In this document: positions 1-8,260 of the stretch, piece after piece
Position numbering within the stretch: position 1 is the stretch's first letter
Layout of the letters: the number at the start of each line of letters is the position of its first letter
NCBI GenBank assembly: GCA_964609975.1
Contig: CAZSTR010000006.1
Location: 1 to 61,440 of the forward strand
DNA length: 61,440 bases
Direction of reading: 5' to 3'
From: UBA5905 sp964609975
Lineage (GTDB): Bacteria; Bacillota; Clostridia; Oscillospirales; Acutalibacteraceae
Translations under genes and position numbers: made by a program
Notes under the pieces: model-generated
Told to the model about the DNA's origin: nothing
The model's database searches: none
The model's input: the letters and a program-made list of their open reading frames with translations, nothing else

Positions 1-537
1 GAAATAACGCTTCAGCAGACCTTCAAATGCTTTGCCGTGTCGTGCTTCATCACGAGCCATTTCATGAACCGTGTCATGAATCGCATCCAGGTTCAGCTCC
101 TTCGCCTTTTTCGCCAGAGCCATCTTGCCCTCGGTGGCGCCACATTCCGCATCCACACGCATCTGCAGGTTTTTCTTCGTGCTGTCGGTCACAACCTCAC
201 CCAACAGCTCCGCAAACTTCGCGGCGTGCTCCGCCTCTTCATAGGCGGCCTTTTCCCAATACAGGCCGATTTCGGGATAGCCCTCCCGATGAGCAACCCG
301 CGCCATCGCCAGATACATACCCACCTCGGAGCACTCGCCGGCAAAGTTCGCCCGCAGACCCTCGATGATTTCCGGGTCTACACCCTTGGCGATACCCACC
401 ACATGCTCAGCCGCCCAGGAGCGCTCCTCGGCCTGCTCCACAAACTTCTCCGCGGTGACACCGCAAACAGGGCAAACCTTCGGCGCCTCGTCGCCCTCAT
501 GAACATATCCACACACACTGCACACAAACTTTTTCAT
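1..537 (-). CDS. Rubrerythrin, reverse type (3' end cut by window edge)
   Basis: Non-haem di-iron peroxide-scavenging protein of anaerobes. The N-terminal 35 residues form a rubredoxin-like iron site (CSVCGY, then CPVCG), followed by a ferritin-like four-helix domain with glutamate and ExxH pairs (EEAEHAAKF, RDEARHGKAF). Having the rubredoxin domain first is the reverse-rubrerythrin arrangement. The start ATG at 537 has GGAGGT seven bases upstream. No stop occurs in the 179 visible codons, about the usual full length, so only a few residues should be missing. It sits 25 bases downstream of perR with no terminator between, so the two are probably co-transcribed and peroxide-responsive. Confidence 0.93.
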   Translation of the reverse strand, partial: MKKFVCSVCGYVHEGDEAPKVCPVCGVTAEKFVEQAEERSWAAEHVVGIAKGVDPEIIEGLRANFAGECSEVGMYLAMARVAHREGYPEIGLYWEKAAYEEAEHAAKFAELLGEVVTDSTKKNLQMRVDAECGATEGKMALAKKAKELNLDAIHDTVHEMARDEARHGKAFEGLLKRYF

Positions 538-562
538 TTTTCATACCTCCAAAATTGATTTT

Positions 563-988
563 TTATTTACGGTCACGCTCTGCGCCATCGGCGCAGGCAG
601 CACAACGGCCGCTAAAAGTGATTTCCTCCCGCTCCACATAGCAATCCGTCGGCCACAGCCCCCGAATCGCCGTCGCGTCCAACGGCACATCCAAAATGCA
701 ACCGCAGGAAAGGCAACGGAAATGGCCATGAAGCTTTGTTCCGGCGTCATAGCGCTTCTCCTCCGTCCCCGGAGACAGCTCCAGCACAAGCCCGGCCATC
801 AACAACGCGTGCAGAGAGTTATACACGGTTGTGCGGGAAAAGGTTGGATGCTCCTTGGAAAGGGCTCCATAAACCTCCTCCGCCGAAGGATGCTTATGCT
901 CCATTAAATAGCGATACACCGCCATACGCTGTTGGGTCGGGCGAACGCCATGTTCGTCCATTCGCTGTGCCACCGCCAACGCGGTCAT
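563..988 (-). CDS. perR: Fur-family peroxide-responsive repressor, PerR-like
   Basis: 141-residue Fur-family regulator. The N-terminal winged helix carries the family recognition stretch (FSRTTVYNSLHAL). The C-terminal half has two CxxC pairs for structural zinc (CLSCGC, CAAC) and an LHGHF segment with a preceding Asp that match the PerR/Fur regulatory metal site. PerR rather than Fur is inferred from the rubrerythrin partner and the Per box in its own promoter. The ATG follows AAAGGAGGGGGATT. Fur or Zur cannot be fully excluded from sequence alone. Confidence 0.88.
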   Translation of the reverse strand: MTALAVAQRMDEHGVRPTQQRMAVYRYLMEHKHPSAEEVYGALSKEHPTFSRTTVYNSLHALLMAGLVLELSPGTEEKRYDAGTKLHGHFRCLSCGCILDVPLDATAIRGLWPTDCYVEREEITFSGRCAACADGAERDRK

Positions 989-1018
989 AATCCCCCTCCT
1001 TTTGTAATCTTTTTTGTT

Positions 1019-1033
1019 TTGTAATGATTACAA
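1019..1033 (-). promoter_or_regulatory. Per box operator (perfect 7-1-7 palindrome)
   Basis: TTGTAATCATTACAA on the minus strand is a perfect inverted repeat with one central base and differs from the B. subtilis Per box consensus TTATAATNATTATAA only by symmetrical A/T to G/C changes. It covers the expected transcription start just downstream of the -10 hexamer, where a bound repressor would block initiation. A further half-like element, TTTGTAATC read on the plus strand, lies at 1001-1009. Confidence 0.85.
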
Positions 1034-1037
1034 ATAT

Positions 1038-1066
1038 ATAATACAACCACTTTTCTAATTTGTCAA
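1038..1066 (-). promoter_or_regulatory. perR-rubrerythrin promoter
   Basis: The -35 TTGACA (1061-1066) and the -10 TATTAT (1038-1043) are separated by exactly 17 bases. The Per box starts five bases downstream of the -10. Confidence 0.85.
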
Positions 1067-1086
1067 GCACTTTTTTCGAAAAAATT

Positions 1087-1126
1087 CAAAAAACAGAAAA
1101 AGAAGATTCTTTCGAAAAAGAATCTC
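1087..1126 (-). terminator. Intrinsic terminator after pfk
   Basis: A 9-bp stem (AGATTCTTT with AAAGAATCT) closed by a TTCG loop at 1105-1126 is followed on the minus strand by a T-rich run (TCTTTTTCTGTTTTTT). It lies between the pfk stop and the perR promoter and separates the two units. Confidence 0.8.
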
Positions 1127-1153
1127 CTTTTCTATACTCGCGGGCAACCGTCC

Positions 1154-2362
1154 TCAGGGACGACGAATTTGAAAATGGCGCGGCAAGCCTCCCTCGGTCA
1201 AAAGGGACAGCTCTCCCTCCACAAGCGGACGGATATATTCCAGCGCCTCCGGCAACAGGCCATTCCCCGCTTCGTTTATCCAGCTCCGGGGCACATATTT
1301 CACGCGGTTCGCCACCACAGAAATCGGAACCGCTACATATTCCAGACCATAAACACCGGCGCACCGCCGAAAGGCAATCATTTTCCCGGTTTCCCCCGCC
1401 ATCGCGCAACGAACAGCGGCGGAACCCGCCTCCTCAGCCTCCGTCAAATCCGTTCGGGAGGCAATATGGGCTGCACAGCGCTGGGGCGTGTTCAGCTCAA
1501 TCGACCGCACCTTACAGCCAATGCGGTTGCGCACAATCCCTTCGAGGCATTTTCCGGCGCCGGCCATCTGCTTGTGGCCGAAGCCGTCGGTGGCCTCGGC
1601 GGCGGTGTCATCCTGCGATTCCGGGCGCACGCCCTCGGACACCGCCACAACCACCGTGCGGCTCTCCTTCATCGCGCGGCGCACATCCTCCACAAAGCGC
1701 TCCTCCGAAAAGGAGACCTCCGGCAAATACACCAGATGGGGCGCGGTTTCTCCATACAGGCGAGGCAACGCCGCCGCCATCGTCAGCCAGCCGGTGTCCC
1801 GGCCCATGACTTCCACAATCGTCACCGAATCCAGGTCATACACCGTGCAATCTCGGATGATTTCCCGCATGAGCGTCGCCACATATTTCGCGGCCGAGCC
1901 ATAGCCGGGGGTATGATCCGTTTCCGCCAGGTCGTTGTCGATGGTTTTCGGCACACCCATCACCCGAATCGGACAATCCACCGCCGCAAAATATGCAGAT
2001 AGCTTATCCACCGTATCCATGGAATCGTTTCCGCCGATATAGAAAAAGGCGCCAATTTCGTGCTTTTCCAAATTCGCGCGGATGGTTTCATACAGCGCCG
2101 GCTGTTCCGTGGCCGCCGGAAGCTTGAAGCGACAGGAGCCAAGCGCCGAGGAAGGAGTTTGACGCAGAAGCTGTTGCTGCTCGTCGCTGTCCAGCTGTTC
2201 GTTGAGGGAAACCAGCCTGTCCTGCAAAATCCCTTCGATTCCGTTGAGAGAGCCGAACACAGTCTTCACCTGGGGACAGCTGCGCGCCTCCCGGTATACC
2301 CCTAACAGAGACGCATTGATGGCCACCGTGGGGCCGCCGGACTGTGCAACAACAACATTCAT
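1154..2362 (-). CDS. pfp: 6-phosphofructokinase, pyrophosphate-dependent type
   Basis: 402-residue PFK-family enzyme phosphorylating fructose 6-phosphate. The nucleotide-site signature reads IGGNDS (residues 109-114) and the substrate signature VPKTIDND (137-144). In this family Asp in place of the second Gly of GGDGS, and Lys in place of Gly in PGTIDND, mark PPi-dependent rather than ATP-dependent enzymes. MGRDTGWL also fits. It starts at an ATG with GGGAGG upstream, 31 bases after mgtE, with no terminator between, so it probably shares the mgtE transcript. PPi use is inferred from residues only. Confidence 0.87.
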   Translation of the reverse strand: MNVVVAQSGGPTVAINASLLGVYREARSCPQVKTVFGSLNGIEGILQDRLVSLNEQLDSDEQQQLLRQTPSSALGSCRFKLPAATEQPALYETIRANLEKHEIGAFFYIGGNDSMDTVDKLSAYFAAVDCPIRVMGVPKTIDNDLAETDHTPGYGSAAKYVATLMREIIRDCTVYDLDSVTIVEVMGRDTGWLTMAAALPRLYGETAPHLVYLPEVSFSEERFVEDVRRAMKESRTVVVAVSEGVRPESQDDTAAEATDGFGHKQMAGAGKCLEGIVRNRIGCKVRSIELNTPQRCAAHIASRTDLTEAEEAGSAAVRCAMAGETGKMIAFRRCAGVYGLEYVAVPISVVANRVKYVPRSWINEAGNGLLPEALEYIRPLVEGELSLLTEGGLPRHFQIRRP

Positions 2363-2393
2363 TTCTTTTCCTCCCTATTTTTCCGTGGCGGTG

Positions 2394-3824
2394 TCAGCCC
2401 GCCAAATGCAAAACCTCAATCATCAAAAACCAGGCCAGCCCGTAATAGGTGACCACCGCCACCAGGTCATTGATCGTCGAAATCAACGGGCCGGAGGCGG
2501 CCGCCGGATCCACCCGCAGCTGGTCAAACAAAATCGGAATCGCCGTTCCCGTGAAGCTGGAAATGGTCATGGCGATCAACAACGCCGCCCCGATGCAGGC
2601 AGACACAGTGAAGGCGGTGGTGGGGTCCATCCCCTTCACCAGCATGATATACAGCCCCACCAGCACAAAGGACATCAGCCCCAACAGCACTCCGTTGACC
2701 AGGCCGACACGCACCTCCTTGCCAATCAGCCGCAAGGCGCGTAAGCCCTTGTTCTCCTCCTGCTCCGACAAGGCGCGGATGGTCACCGCCAGCGACTGGG
2801 TGCCCACATTTCCGGCCATGCCCAAAATCATGGACTGGAAGCACATGATGAGGGTCAGGCTTTGCACCACCTTCTCGAAAACGCCAACCACCGCCGACAC
2901 ACCCAGCGCCAGAAACATCAAAACAATCAGCCAGGGTAGCCGCTTTTTTATACTGCGCAGCAACGGCTCATCCGCCGTTTCCTCCTCGGTCAAGCCGGCC
3001 AGACGGGCATAGTCCTCGCCCATCTCCTCGTCCACGACCTCCACGATGTCCTGGGCCGTGATAACGCCCAACAGCCGCCGGTCGCTGTCCAAAACCGGGA
3101 TGGAGTCCTCGGAATATTCCTTCAGCTCCTCCAAGCAGTCCTCCACCGACTCCTCCGCATACACGAAGGGATAAGAGGTGACAATCAGCTTTTCCAGCTC
3201 GGTTCCTTCCCGCGCCACAATCAAATCCTTCAGAGCGATTGCACCATAAAAGGTTCCGTCATCCTGAAGGGTATACAGCGTGGAGATATTATCATTCTCC
3301 GCCGCCTGGCGCACCAGAGACCGCATGGCCTCCTTCACAGACAGGTGGCAGTTGATAGCTACATAATTGGTGGTCATGCGGCTTCCGACCACATCCTCAT
3401 CATAGGAATGAATCAGATGAATGTCCTCCGCCGCATCGGCGTCCATCAGCTCAAGAAGCGTTTCCCGCTTGTCGTCATCCAGCTCCTCCAGCACATCCAC
3501 CGCATCGTCGGCGTCCATGCCTTCGATAACATCAGCCGCCCGCTCCTCATCCAGCTCCTCGATATACCGGCCAACATCCTCCAAATAGGCGAACACATCG
3601 CTCATGCGGTCGGTTCCGAGCACGCGATACAGCCGCTTTCGCGCCGGCGGCTCCAGCTGTTCCAGCACATCGGCGATGTCGCTGTCGTGATAGGCCTCCA
3701 GCTCCTCCCGCAACGCGGCAGGTGCAAGCGGCTGCTGCAGCTTCAAAAGAATTTCGTCGCTATAATCCAGGCGCTGAGGCGCCTCCTCCTCCGGGCGGGA
3801 GGGAATTTTCCATTCCTCTGCCAT
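2394..3824 (-). CDS. mgtE: Magnesium transporter MgtE
   Basis: 476-residue MgtE with the standard layout: an acidic superhelical N domain, a pair of CBS domains sensing Mg2+ (about residues 130-250), then a membrane domain of five segments from about residue 290. The pore-region stretch GNVGTQS and the DPAAASGP motif are present. The start at 3824 (MAEEW) is preferred over an in-frame ATG eight codons upstream because only 3824 has a well-placed AAAGGGG. It is followed closely by pfk. I saw no M-box-like leader. Confidence 0.93.
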   Translation of the reverse strand: MAEEWKIPSRPEEEAPQRLDYSDEILLKLQQPLAPAALREELEAYHDSDIADVLEQLEPPARKRLYRVLGTDRMSDVFAYLEDVGRYIEELDEERAADVIEGMDADDAVDVLEELDDDKRETLLELMDADAAEDIHLIHSYDEDVVGSRMTTNYVAINCHLSVKEAMRSLVRQAAENDNISTLYTLQDDGTFYGAIALKDLIVAREGTELEKLIVTSYPFVYAEESVEDCLEELKEYSEDSIPVLDSDRRLLGVITAQDIVEVVDEEMGEDYARLAGLTEEETADEPLLRSIKKRLPWLIVLMFLALGVSAVVGVFEKVVQSLTLIMCFQSMILGMAGNVGTQSLAVTIRALSEQEENKGLRALRLIGKEVRVGLVNGVLLGLMSFVLVGLYIMLVKGMDPTTAFTVSACIGAALLIAMTISSFTGTAIPILFDQLRVDPAAASGPLISTINDLVAVVTYYGLAWFLMIEVLHLAG

Positions 3825-3875
3825 AATCCGCAGACCCCTTTCGTTCATCGGAAAGCGATCCGCCGCTCAAACCAG

Positions 3876-3905
3876 AAAAAAGCCCTGCTCAAAAGCGCAG
3901 AAGCT
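3876..3905 (-). terminator. Terminator-like hairpin between the small ORF and mgtE
   Basis: On the minus strand AGCTTCTGC and GCAGGGCT can pair with one bulge and two G-U pairs, followed at once by six T. It overlaps the end of the 32-codon ORF and precedes mgtE by about 50 bases, so it could end the upstream transcript or attenuate mgtE. Confidence 0.45.
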
Positions 3906-3987
3906 CATCCGGCGATCGTAGAAGCGCAATCCGGCTTTTATTCAACTGTAAGCGCCGACTTCGAGGGGGCACAGGATTGCTTTCCAT
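3889..3987 (-). CDS. Possible 32-residue leader peptide upstream of mgtE
   Basis: Short ORF beginning MESNPVPPRSRRL and ending SPDELLRF. The ATG at 3987 follows AAAGGCGGTGATCGTT, a usable ribosome binding site. It sits between the tRNA-Leu terminator and mgtE, and its stop lies inside a terminator-like hairpin. I do not recognise the peptide. It may be a translated leader for mgtE or chance; the binding site and the hairpin are the only support. Confidence 0.4.
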   Translation of the reverse strand: MESNPVPPRSRRLQLNKSRIALLRSPDELLRF

Positions 3988-4032
3988 AACGATCACCGCC
4001 TTTTCTCTTTATTATTTTACACAAATGGGCAG

Positions 4033-4069
4033 AAAAACCGCAGCCCCAACAAAAAGGCTGCGGCTTTTT
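4033..4069 (-). terminator. Intrinsic terminator after tRNA-Leu
   Basis: On the minus strand AAGCCGCAGCC and GGCTGCGGTTTTT form a strong GC stem with a T run, one base after the CCA end of the tRNA. A-runs on the other side also make it usable on the plus strand. Confidence 0.9.
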
Positions 4070-4070
4070 C

Positions 4071-4152
4071 TGGTGCGGGCGGCGAGACTTGAACTCGCAC
4101 GCCGAAGCATTGGCTCCTAAGACCAACGTGTCTGCCATTCCACCACGCCCGC
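4071..4152 (-). tRNA. tRNA-Leu (anticodon UAG)
   Basis: 82-base tRNA with CCA encoded. The acceptor arm pairs GCGGGCG with CGCCCGC. The anticodon arm TTGGT-CTTAGGA-GCCAA gives anticodon TAG, read as Leu CUA. The T arm contains GTTCAAGTC. It has its own promoter inside the gap after queH and its own terminator. Confidence 0.95.
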
Positions 4153-4165
4153 ATACATCTTTGAA

Positions 4166-4194
4166 ATTATAGCACAGGGCGAAAAAAAAATCAA
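4166..4194 (-). promoter_or_regulatory. tRNA-Leu promoter
   Basis: The -35 TTGATT (4189-4194) and a consensus -10 TATAAT (4166-4171) are 17 bases apart. The tRNA begins 14 bases after the -10, leaving a very short 5' leader. Confidence 0.75.
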
Positions 4195-4197
4195 CGG

Positions 4198-4821
4198 TTA
4201 TTTTTGCGCCTGACGCTGTGCCTTGGAAAAGGCGCAGCCGCAATAATCCTGCCGATAGAGGGCATATTCTCTGGAAAGGGCGCAGGAGCGCTTATATCCC
4301 TCCCGCTTTTTGAAATCGGAGAAAAGATACGCCACGCCGTATTCCTCGGCCAGCACGCCGCCGATATCGTTGAGCCATTCTGCGTTTTTCAGCGGACTGA
4401 TGGACAGGGTTGTTGTGAAAAAATCGAAGCCCCTTTCGGCGGCGATGCGCGCCGTCTCCTCCAGCCGCAGACGGAAGCAGGCGCGACAGCGCGCGCCGCC
4501 TTCGGGGTCGGCCTCATGCCCCCGCGCGATGGCCGCGAACCTCTCCGGCGTATATTCCCCCGCCATCAGCTCCACCGGCCGCGCCAGCGGCATTTCTTCA
4601 ATCAACCGTTGTTGCTCCTGCAAGCGCCGCTCGAATTCCGCGCGGGGAGATATGTTGGGGTTATAATATAGCACCGTGATGCGAAAATAGCGGCTTAAAT
4701 ATTCCAGCACATAGCTGGAGCAGGGAGCGCAACAGCTGTGCAACAAAAGCGACGGCGTTTCCCCGGCCGCGGTCAACCTCTCCAGTGTGGCATCTAAGCG
4801 TTTTTGATAATTCTCCGCCAT
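4198..4821 (-). CDS. queH: Epoxyqueuosine reductase QueH
   Basis: 207-residue QueH (DUF208), which reduces epoxyqueuosine to queuosine in tRNA. The cysteine motifs expected for its iron centres are present: HSCCAPCSS near residue 28, CRACFRLRL in the middle, and YCGC near the C-terminus. YYNPNI and SDFKKREGYKRS are further family hallmarks. The start at 4821 has AAGGAG upstream; in-frame codons further up lie in a hairpin and are unlikely. Confidence 0.92.
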   Translation of the reverse strand: MAENYQKRLDATLERLTAAGETPSLLLHSCCAPCSSYVLEYLSRYFRITVLYYNPNISPRAEFERRLQEQQRLIEEMPLARPVELMAGEYTPERFAAIARGHEADPEGGARCRACFRLRLEETARIAAERGFDFFTTTLSISPLKNAEWLNDIGGVLAEEYGVAYLFSDFKKREGYKRSCALSREYALYRQDYCGCAFSKAQRQAQK

Positions 4822-4839
4822 ACTTCTCTCCTTGTGAAT

Positions 4840-4866
4840 AACAAGGCCGCCCAAGGCGGCCCTGTT
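4840..4866 (-). terminator. Hairpin between the CorC-like gene and queH
   Basis: A 7-bp GC stem (GGCCGCC with GGCGGCC) extended by AACA/TGTT outer pairs. The T run is clear on the plus strand (TTTTTT) and weaker on the minus strand (TTGTTATT). It probably ends the upstream CorC-like transcript. Confidence 0.6.
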
Positions 4867-4869
4867 TTT

Positions 4870-6228
4870 TCAATCCTTTTCGTTTTCCTCGCCGTCGCTT
4901 TCCGCGGGAGGATCGATATGCACAAGGACCTGCTCGATGCGGCGGTCATCCATCTCCCGGATGGTGAGGGTGACCCCGTCCAGCGTCACCTGCGCCTGCT
5001 CCTCCGCGGAGGGAATATGCCCCAGCTGATCCATCAAAAAGCCGGCCACCGTGTCATAGTCCCCTTCAGGGAGAGAGATTTCCAGCCGCTCCTCCAGGTC
5101 GCCCAGGTTCATCGTGCCATCCACGATGAAGGAGCTTTCATCCAACTGGGTGAATTCCTCTTTTTCGTTATCGAATTCGTCCTGCATATTGCCGACAATG
5201 GACTCCAGCAAATCCTCCATGGTGATGAGCCCGGCCACGCCGCCGTACTCGTCCACCACAATCGCCATCTGCAAATGCTTCTCGTTCATTTCCTCGAAAA
5301 GCTCGTCGCACTTTTTCGTGTCGGGCACAAAATGGGTCTCACGCAGAAGAACGCGGATGGAAACCGGCTCCGGCACCGGCCGACCAACATAGGGAAGCAA
5401 ATCCTTGACATACAATATGCCGAGAATATGGTCGATGTCCTCCTCATACACCGGCAGGCGGGAATAGCCATGATCCACGGCCTTTTCCACCGCCTCCTCA
5501 ATGGTTGCATCCAGCTCCACCGCCACCATATCCGTGCGGGGCGTCATCAGCTCTGCCGCCGTGGTGTCATCGAACTCGAAAATATTGTTGACCATATCCT
5601 TTTGCGCCCCTTCGATGGCACCCAGCTCCTCGCCGGCATCCATCAGCTCTCGGATATCCTCCTCGGTGACGGTTTCCGGGTCATCCTCCGGACGAATTCC
5701 GAAAAGGCGCAACAGTCCGTCCGCCACGCCGCGCACCAAAAGCGCGAAGGGCGCCAAAAGCGCAAACAGAAACGAAAATCCATCCACTAGCGCCAACGCG
5801 GCCCGCTCCGGCTCCTTTTGCGCCAGACGGCGAGGCATAAGCAGGCCAAAAGCCGTCATCACCAGTGCGGTCCCCACCGCGATGAGCGCGGCGCTGACAA
5901 GGGACGCAAGGCCGGGAGCGGCAGTGGCTTCGCCGAACAGCGCTGCCGACAGCGGCGTCGAAAAACGCCGCAGCAGCACCGCACAGGCCAACAGGGCGTT
6001 GAGGCACTGTCCAGCGTTGAGCCAGGAAAAATAGCGGCGGCTGTTCTCGGTCATGCGGCGAACACGCCGCGCCTTGCGATTTCCGTTTTCCTCCAGCTCC
6101 CGTATACGGGCATCGCCGAGGGCATCAAATGCTCCGTCTCCTGCGGCCAGCAAAGCATTGCACAGCAAAAAGCACGCCGCCAAAAGAACGGAGCCAATCA
6201 TTGGATTGGCCGAATCCGGGTCAGGCAT
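4870..6228 (-). CDS. CNNM/CorC (HlyC)-family membrane protein with CBS pair
   Basis: 452-residue member of the hemolysin C/CorC/CNNM family, implicated in Mg2+ or other divalent-cation handling. An N-terminal CNNM-type membrane domain has four hydrophobic segments (about residues 10-190). A CBS pair follows, then a C-terminal CorC_HlyC domain (SFIVDGTMNLGDLEERL, near residue 350). Its presence close to mgtE fits magnesium homeostasis. The start at 6228 is chosen because AAAGGGGAGC lies eight bases upstream. Direction of ion movement cannot be told from sequence. Confidence 0.88.
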   Translation of the reverse strand: MPDPDSANPMIGSVLLAACFLLCNALLAAGDGAFDALGDARIRELEENGNRKARRVRRMTENSRRYFSWLNAGQCLNALLACAVLLRRFSTPLSAALFGEATAAPGLASLVSAALIAVGTALVMTAFGLLMPRRLAQKEPERAALALVDGFSFLFALLAPFALLVRGVADGLLRLFGIRPEDDPETVTEEDIRELMDAGEELGAIEGAQKDMVNNIFEFDDTTAAELMTPRTDMVAVELDATIEEAVEKAVDHGYSRLPVYEEDIDHILGILYVKDLLPYVGRPVPEPVSIRVLLRETHFVPDTKKCDELFEEMNEKHLQMAIVVDEYGGVAGLITMEDLLESIVGNMQDEFDNEKEEFTQLDESSFIVDGTMNLGDLEERLEISLPEGDYDTVAGFLMDQLGHIPSAEEQAQVTLDGVTLTIREMDDRRIEQVLVHIDPPAESDGEENEKD

Positions 6229-6277
6229 AGCAAAAAGCTCCCCTTTCGTATACACAATAATAGATCAATATATGGGT

Positions 6278-6306
6278 ATCATACAGGGTTTTCACAAAAT
6301 TGTCAA
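6278..6306 (-). promoter_or_regulatory. Promoter of the CNNM/CorC-like gene
   Basis: TTGACA (6301-6306) and TATGAT (6278-6283) with a 17-base spacer, on the minus strand. Confidence 0.82.
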
Positions 6307-6366
6307 CCAATTCGCTGGAAAAGTACCTTTTTCGCGGATTTATCCGGTCGAATTTTGCTTTTTCTA

Positions 6367-6395
6367 TTGAAAAGCAGGTAAAGGAGGTGTATAAT
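6367..6395 (+). promoter_or_regulatory. Promoter of the EEP-family gene
   Basis: TTGAAA (6367-6372) and consensus TATAAT (6390-6395) with a 17-base spacer. The start codon lies 35 bases after the -10. Confidence 0.8.
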
Positions 6396-6429
6396 AGCGG
6401 AAAACTATCCGCATCAGGAGGTTATCGCC

Positions 6430-7209
6430 ATGAAAATTGTTACCTTTAACCTGCGTTGTAGCTGGGAGGAGGAGGCCTCCCCCACCAACAGCTTTTTGCA
6501 TCGCGCCGGCGGAATTCTTTTCACAATTCGGAACGAACAGCCGGATGTGATTTGCTTCCAGGAGGGAACCCCGGAAAACGAGCATTTTCTGTCGGAAAAC
6601 CTGCCGGAATACACCTTCGTTTTCAATCAGCGGAACAGCGATTTCGGCGGCGAGGGGCTGATCACCGCCCTGCGGAAGGAAACGGTCGGGCTACTGTCTC
6701 TGGAGTTTTTCTGGCTGTCTGACACCCCTTATCAGCCCGGCTCCCGCTTCGAAATCCAAAGCCCCTGCCCCCGCGTTTGTCAGGTGCTGTTGCTGAAAAA
6801 TAAGCGCAACGGCTCGCTGTTCCGGGTGTATAACAACCATCTGGATCACCAGTCGGATGCGGCGCGTATTTTGGGAATTCAGCAGGTGGCACAACGCATG
6901 GCAGAGGATTTGAAAAAAATCCCCGCCCCCTATTTTGTGCTGGGCGATTTCAACGCCCTGCCGAACAGCGAAACGGTGGAATATTGCAAAAACAACGGCC
7001 AGGTGGAGATGATTGATTTGACCGACCGCTTCGAGTTCACCTATCACGAATATGGCAAGCCAGAAAAATCGGAAAAAATCGACTATATTTTCGTAGATGG
7101 CGAAACGGCGAAAAAAGCAGAGCCGGCCTATCTTTTGGAATATCAGCACGCCGGAATCTTTTTGTCTGACCATTATCCCATCGCCGTGAACATCCCCGAA
7201 GGCGAATAA
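6430..7209 (+). CDS. Endonuclease/exonuclease/phosphatase (EEP) family hydrolase
   Basis: 259-residue protein with the metal-dependent EEP fold shared by DNase I, ExoIII and several phosphodiesterases. Catalytic motifs appear in order: TFNLR at the N-terminus, CFQE near residue 41, YNNHLDHQSDAAR near 134, LGDFNALP near 172, and LSDHYPI near the C-terminus. No signal peptide, so cytoplasmic. Family members act on nucleic acids, phosphoinositides or sugar phosphates, and the substrate is not evident here. It is one of three plus-strand genes, with its own promoter and AGGAGG site. Confidence 0.85.
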   Translation: MKIVTFNLRCSWEEEASPTNSFLHRAGGILFTIRNEQPDVICFQEGTPENEHFLSENLPEYTFVFNQRNSDFGGEGLITALRKETVGLLSLEFFWLSDTPYQPGSRFEIQSPCPRVCQVLLLKNKRNGSLFRVYNNHLDHQSDAARILGIQQVAQRMAEDLKKIPAPYFVLGDFNALPNSETVEYCKNNGQVEMIDLTDRFEFTYHEYGKPEKSEKIDYIFVDGETAKKAEPAYLLEYQHAGIFLSDHYPIAVNIPEGE

Positions 7210-7219
7210 ACACACCCCC

Positions 7220-7269
7220 AAAAAAGCCAAACCGGAAAGGCACACAAGCCTTTCCGGTTTGGCTTTTTT
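7220..7269. terminator. Bidirectional terminator
   Basis: A perfect 22-bp stem including AAAAAAGCC and GGCTTTTTT flanks (arms 7220-7241 and 7248-7269, loop ACACAA). It serves the convergent EEP gene on the plus strand and the DUF4097 gene on the minus strand. Confidence 0.95.
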
Positions 7270-7294
7270 ATCGCTACAGCCTTGGTCTTCGCTA

Positions 7295-8260
7295 TCAACG
7301 GACAAGCTCCAGCCGAATATCCCCGGTGTCGGTGCGGACTTCGCATTTTCCGCCGGCGCCCGATTGGGGAACCTCCACCCGTCCCGTGTCGCTATGGGCA
7401 ACGAACACCTTCTCCGAAAGCAGGGTGCCCTCCACATCGCCGGTATCGGTTTTCAGCGACAGCTCCCCGGCGTCACAGCGGGTCAGCCGCACATCGCCCG
7501 TGGTTCTCTCCACCACGATTTTCTCCGCAGCCGCCACATTTTTCAGGATGGCGTCGCCGGTTTTTCCGCGGGAGACAACGCTCCTTCCCACGAAATCGGT
7601 GAGCATCACCCGGCCATTGGTCACCTCCACCGTGGTCTCCTCTGCACAATTTCCATTGGAAATCGTCACCGTCCCGGTGGACACGGCCAGCCAGAGCGCC
7701 CCCGCCGAGGCATTCTCCACCACAATCGACCCGGTGCCTGTTTTTATGTCCACCGTCCCCGAAGCGGCAGCACAAAAGGTCACATTTCCTGTGGAAAGCG
7801 AAGCCTCCACCTCTCCGAATTGGAAGCCCGCCGGCATTTTCACATCTCCCGTCGCGCCCCGGACAGAAAGAGCGGCATACTTCTTTTTCGGCAAATAGAC
7901 CGTAATTTTTGGAGAAGAAAAGCTCATTCCAACAAAATCCAGCATCGTTTTTTCGTTCACAGAGCGGACGGTGAGCATGTCCTTTTCCACGGCCACCGTA
8001 TGCCTTTCCTTTTCCGATTCATAACACTCCACCCGACAAAGTCCGTCCTCGGAAGGAACAAGCGTCACATCGGCGGTGGCCACCTCCAAGGAAAGCCGGT
8101 CAAAGCCCCCAGGAATTTCGTAGATATTCGTTTCATAGCGGACGGTGGCCAGCGCCAAAAAGTCCCATCCGAGAGCGGTCATCACCCCCGCGAAAAGTGC
8201 GCAACCGGCCAGCACCAGACACGCCGCAGCCATCAGCCAGGCCTTTGTTCCCTTTTTCAT
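7295..8260 (-). CDS. DUF4097 beta-helix-like membrane-anchored protein
   Basis: 321 residues: one N-terminal membrane segment (residues 8-31), then a repetitive all-beta DUF4097 domain with TGDV, TGNV, TGTV and TGDI turns recurring every 18-20 residues. This class usually accompanies PadR and DUF1700 genes in envelope-stress loci. Here its start overlaps the DUF1700 stop by 4 bases, so it is the last gene of that operon. The biochemical role is unknown; a surface-exposed sensor or scaffold is a guess. Confidence 0.85.
   Translation of the reverse strand: MKKGTKAWLMAAACLVLAGCALFAGVMTALGWDFLALATVRYETNIYEIPGGFDRLSLEVATADVTLVPSEDGLCRVECYESEKERHTVAVEKDMLTVRSVNEKTMLDFVGMSFSSPKITVYLPKKKYAALSVRGATGDVKMPAGFQFGEVEASLSTGNVTFCAAASGTVDIKTGTGSIVVENASAGALWLAVSTGTVTISNGNCAEETTVEVTNGRVMLTDFVGRSVVSRGKTGDAILKNVAAAEKIVVERTTGDVRLTRCDAGELSLKTDTGDVEGTLLSEKVFVAHSDTGRVEVPQSGAGGKCEVRTDTGDIRLELVR

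Noticed and set aside
1060..1809. Plus-strand 249-codon frame
   Set aside because: Pro/Arg-rich shadow of pfk with no family signature; it starts inside the perR promoter and runs through the pfk terminator.
3825..4032. M-box (Mg2+) riboswitch before mgtE
   Set aside because: The region is short, holds a small ORF and a simple hairpin, and shows none of the conserved M-box core as far as I can see by eye.
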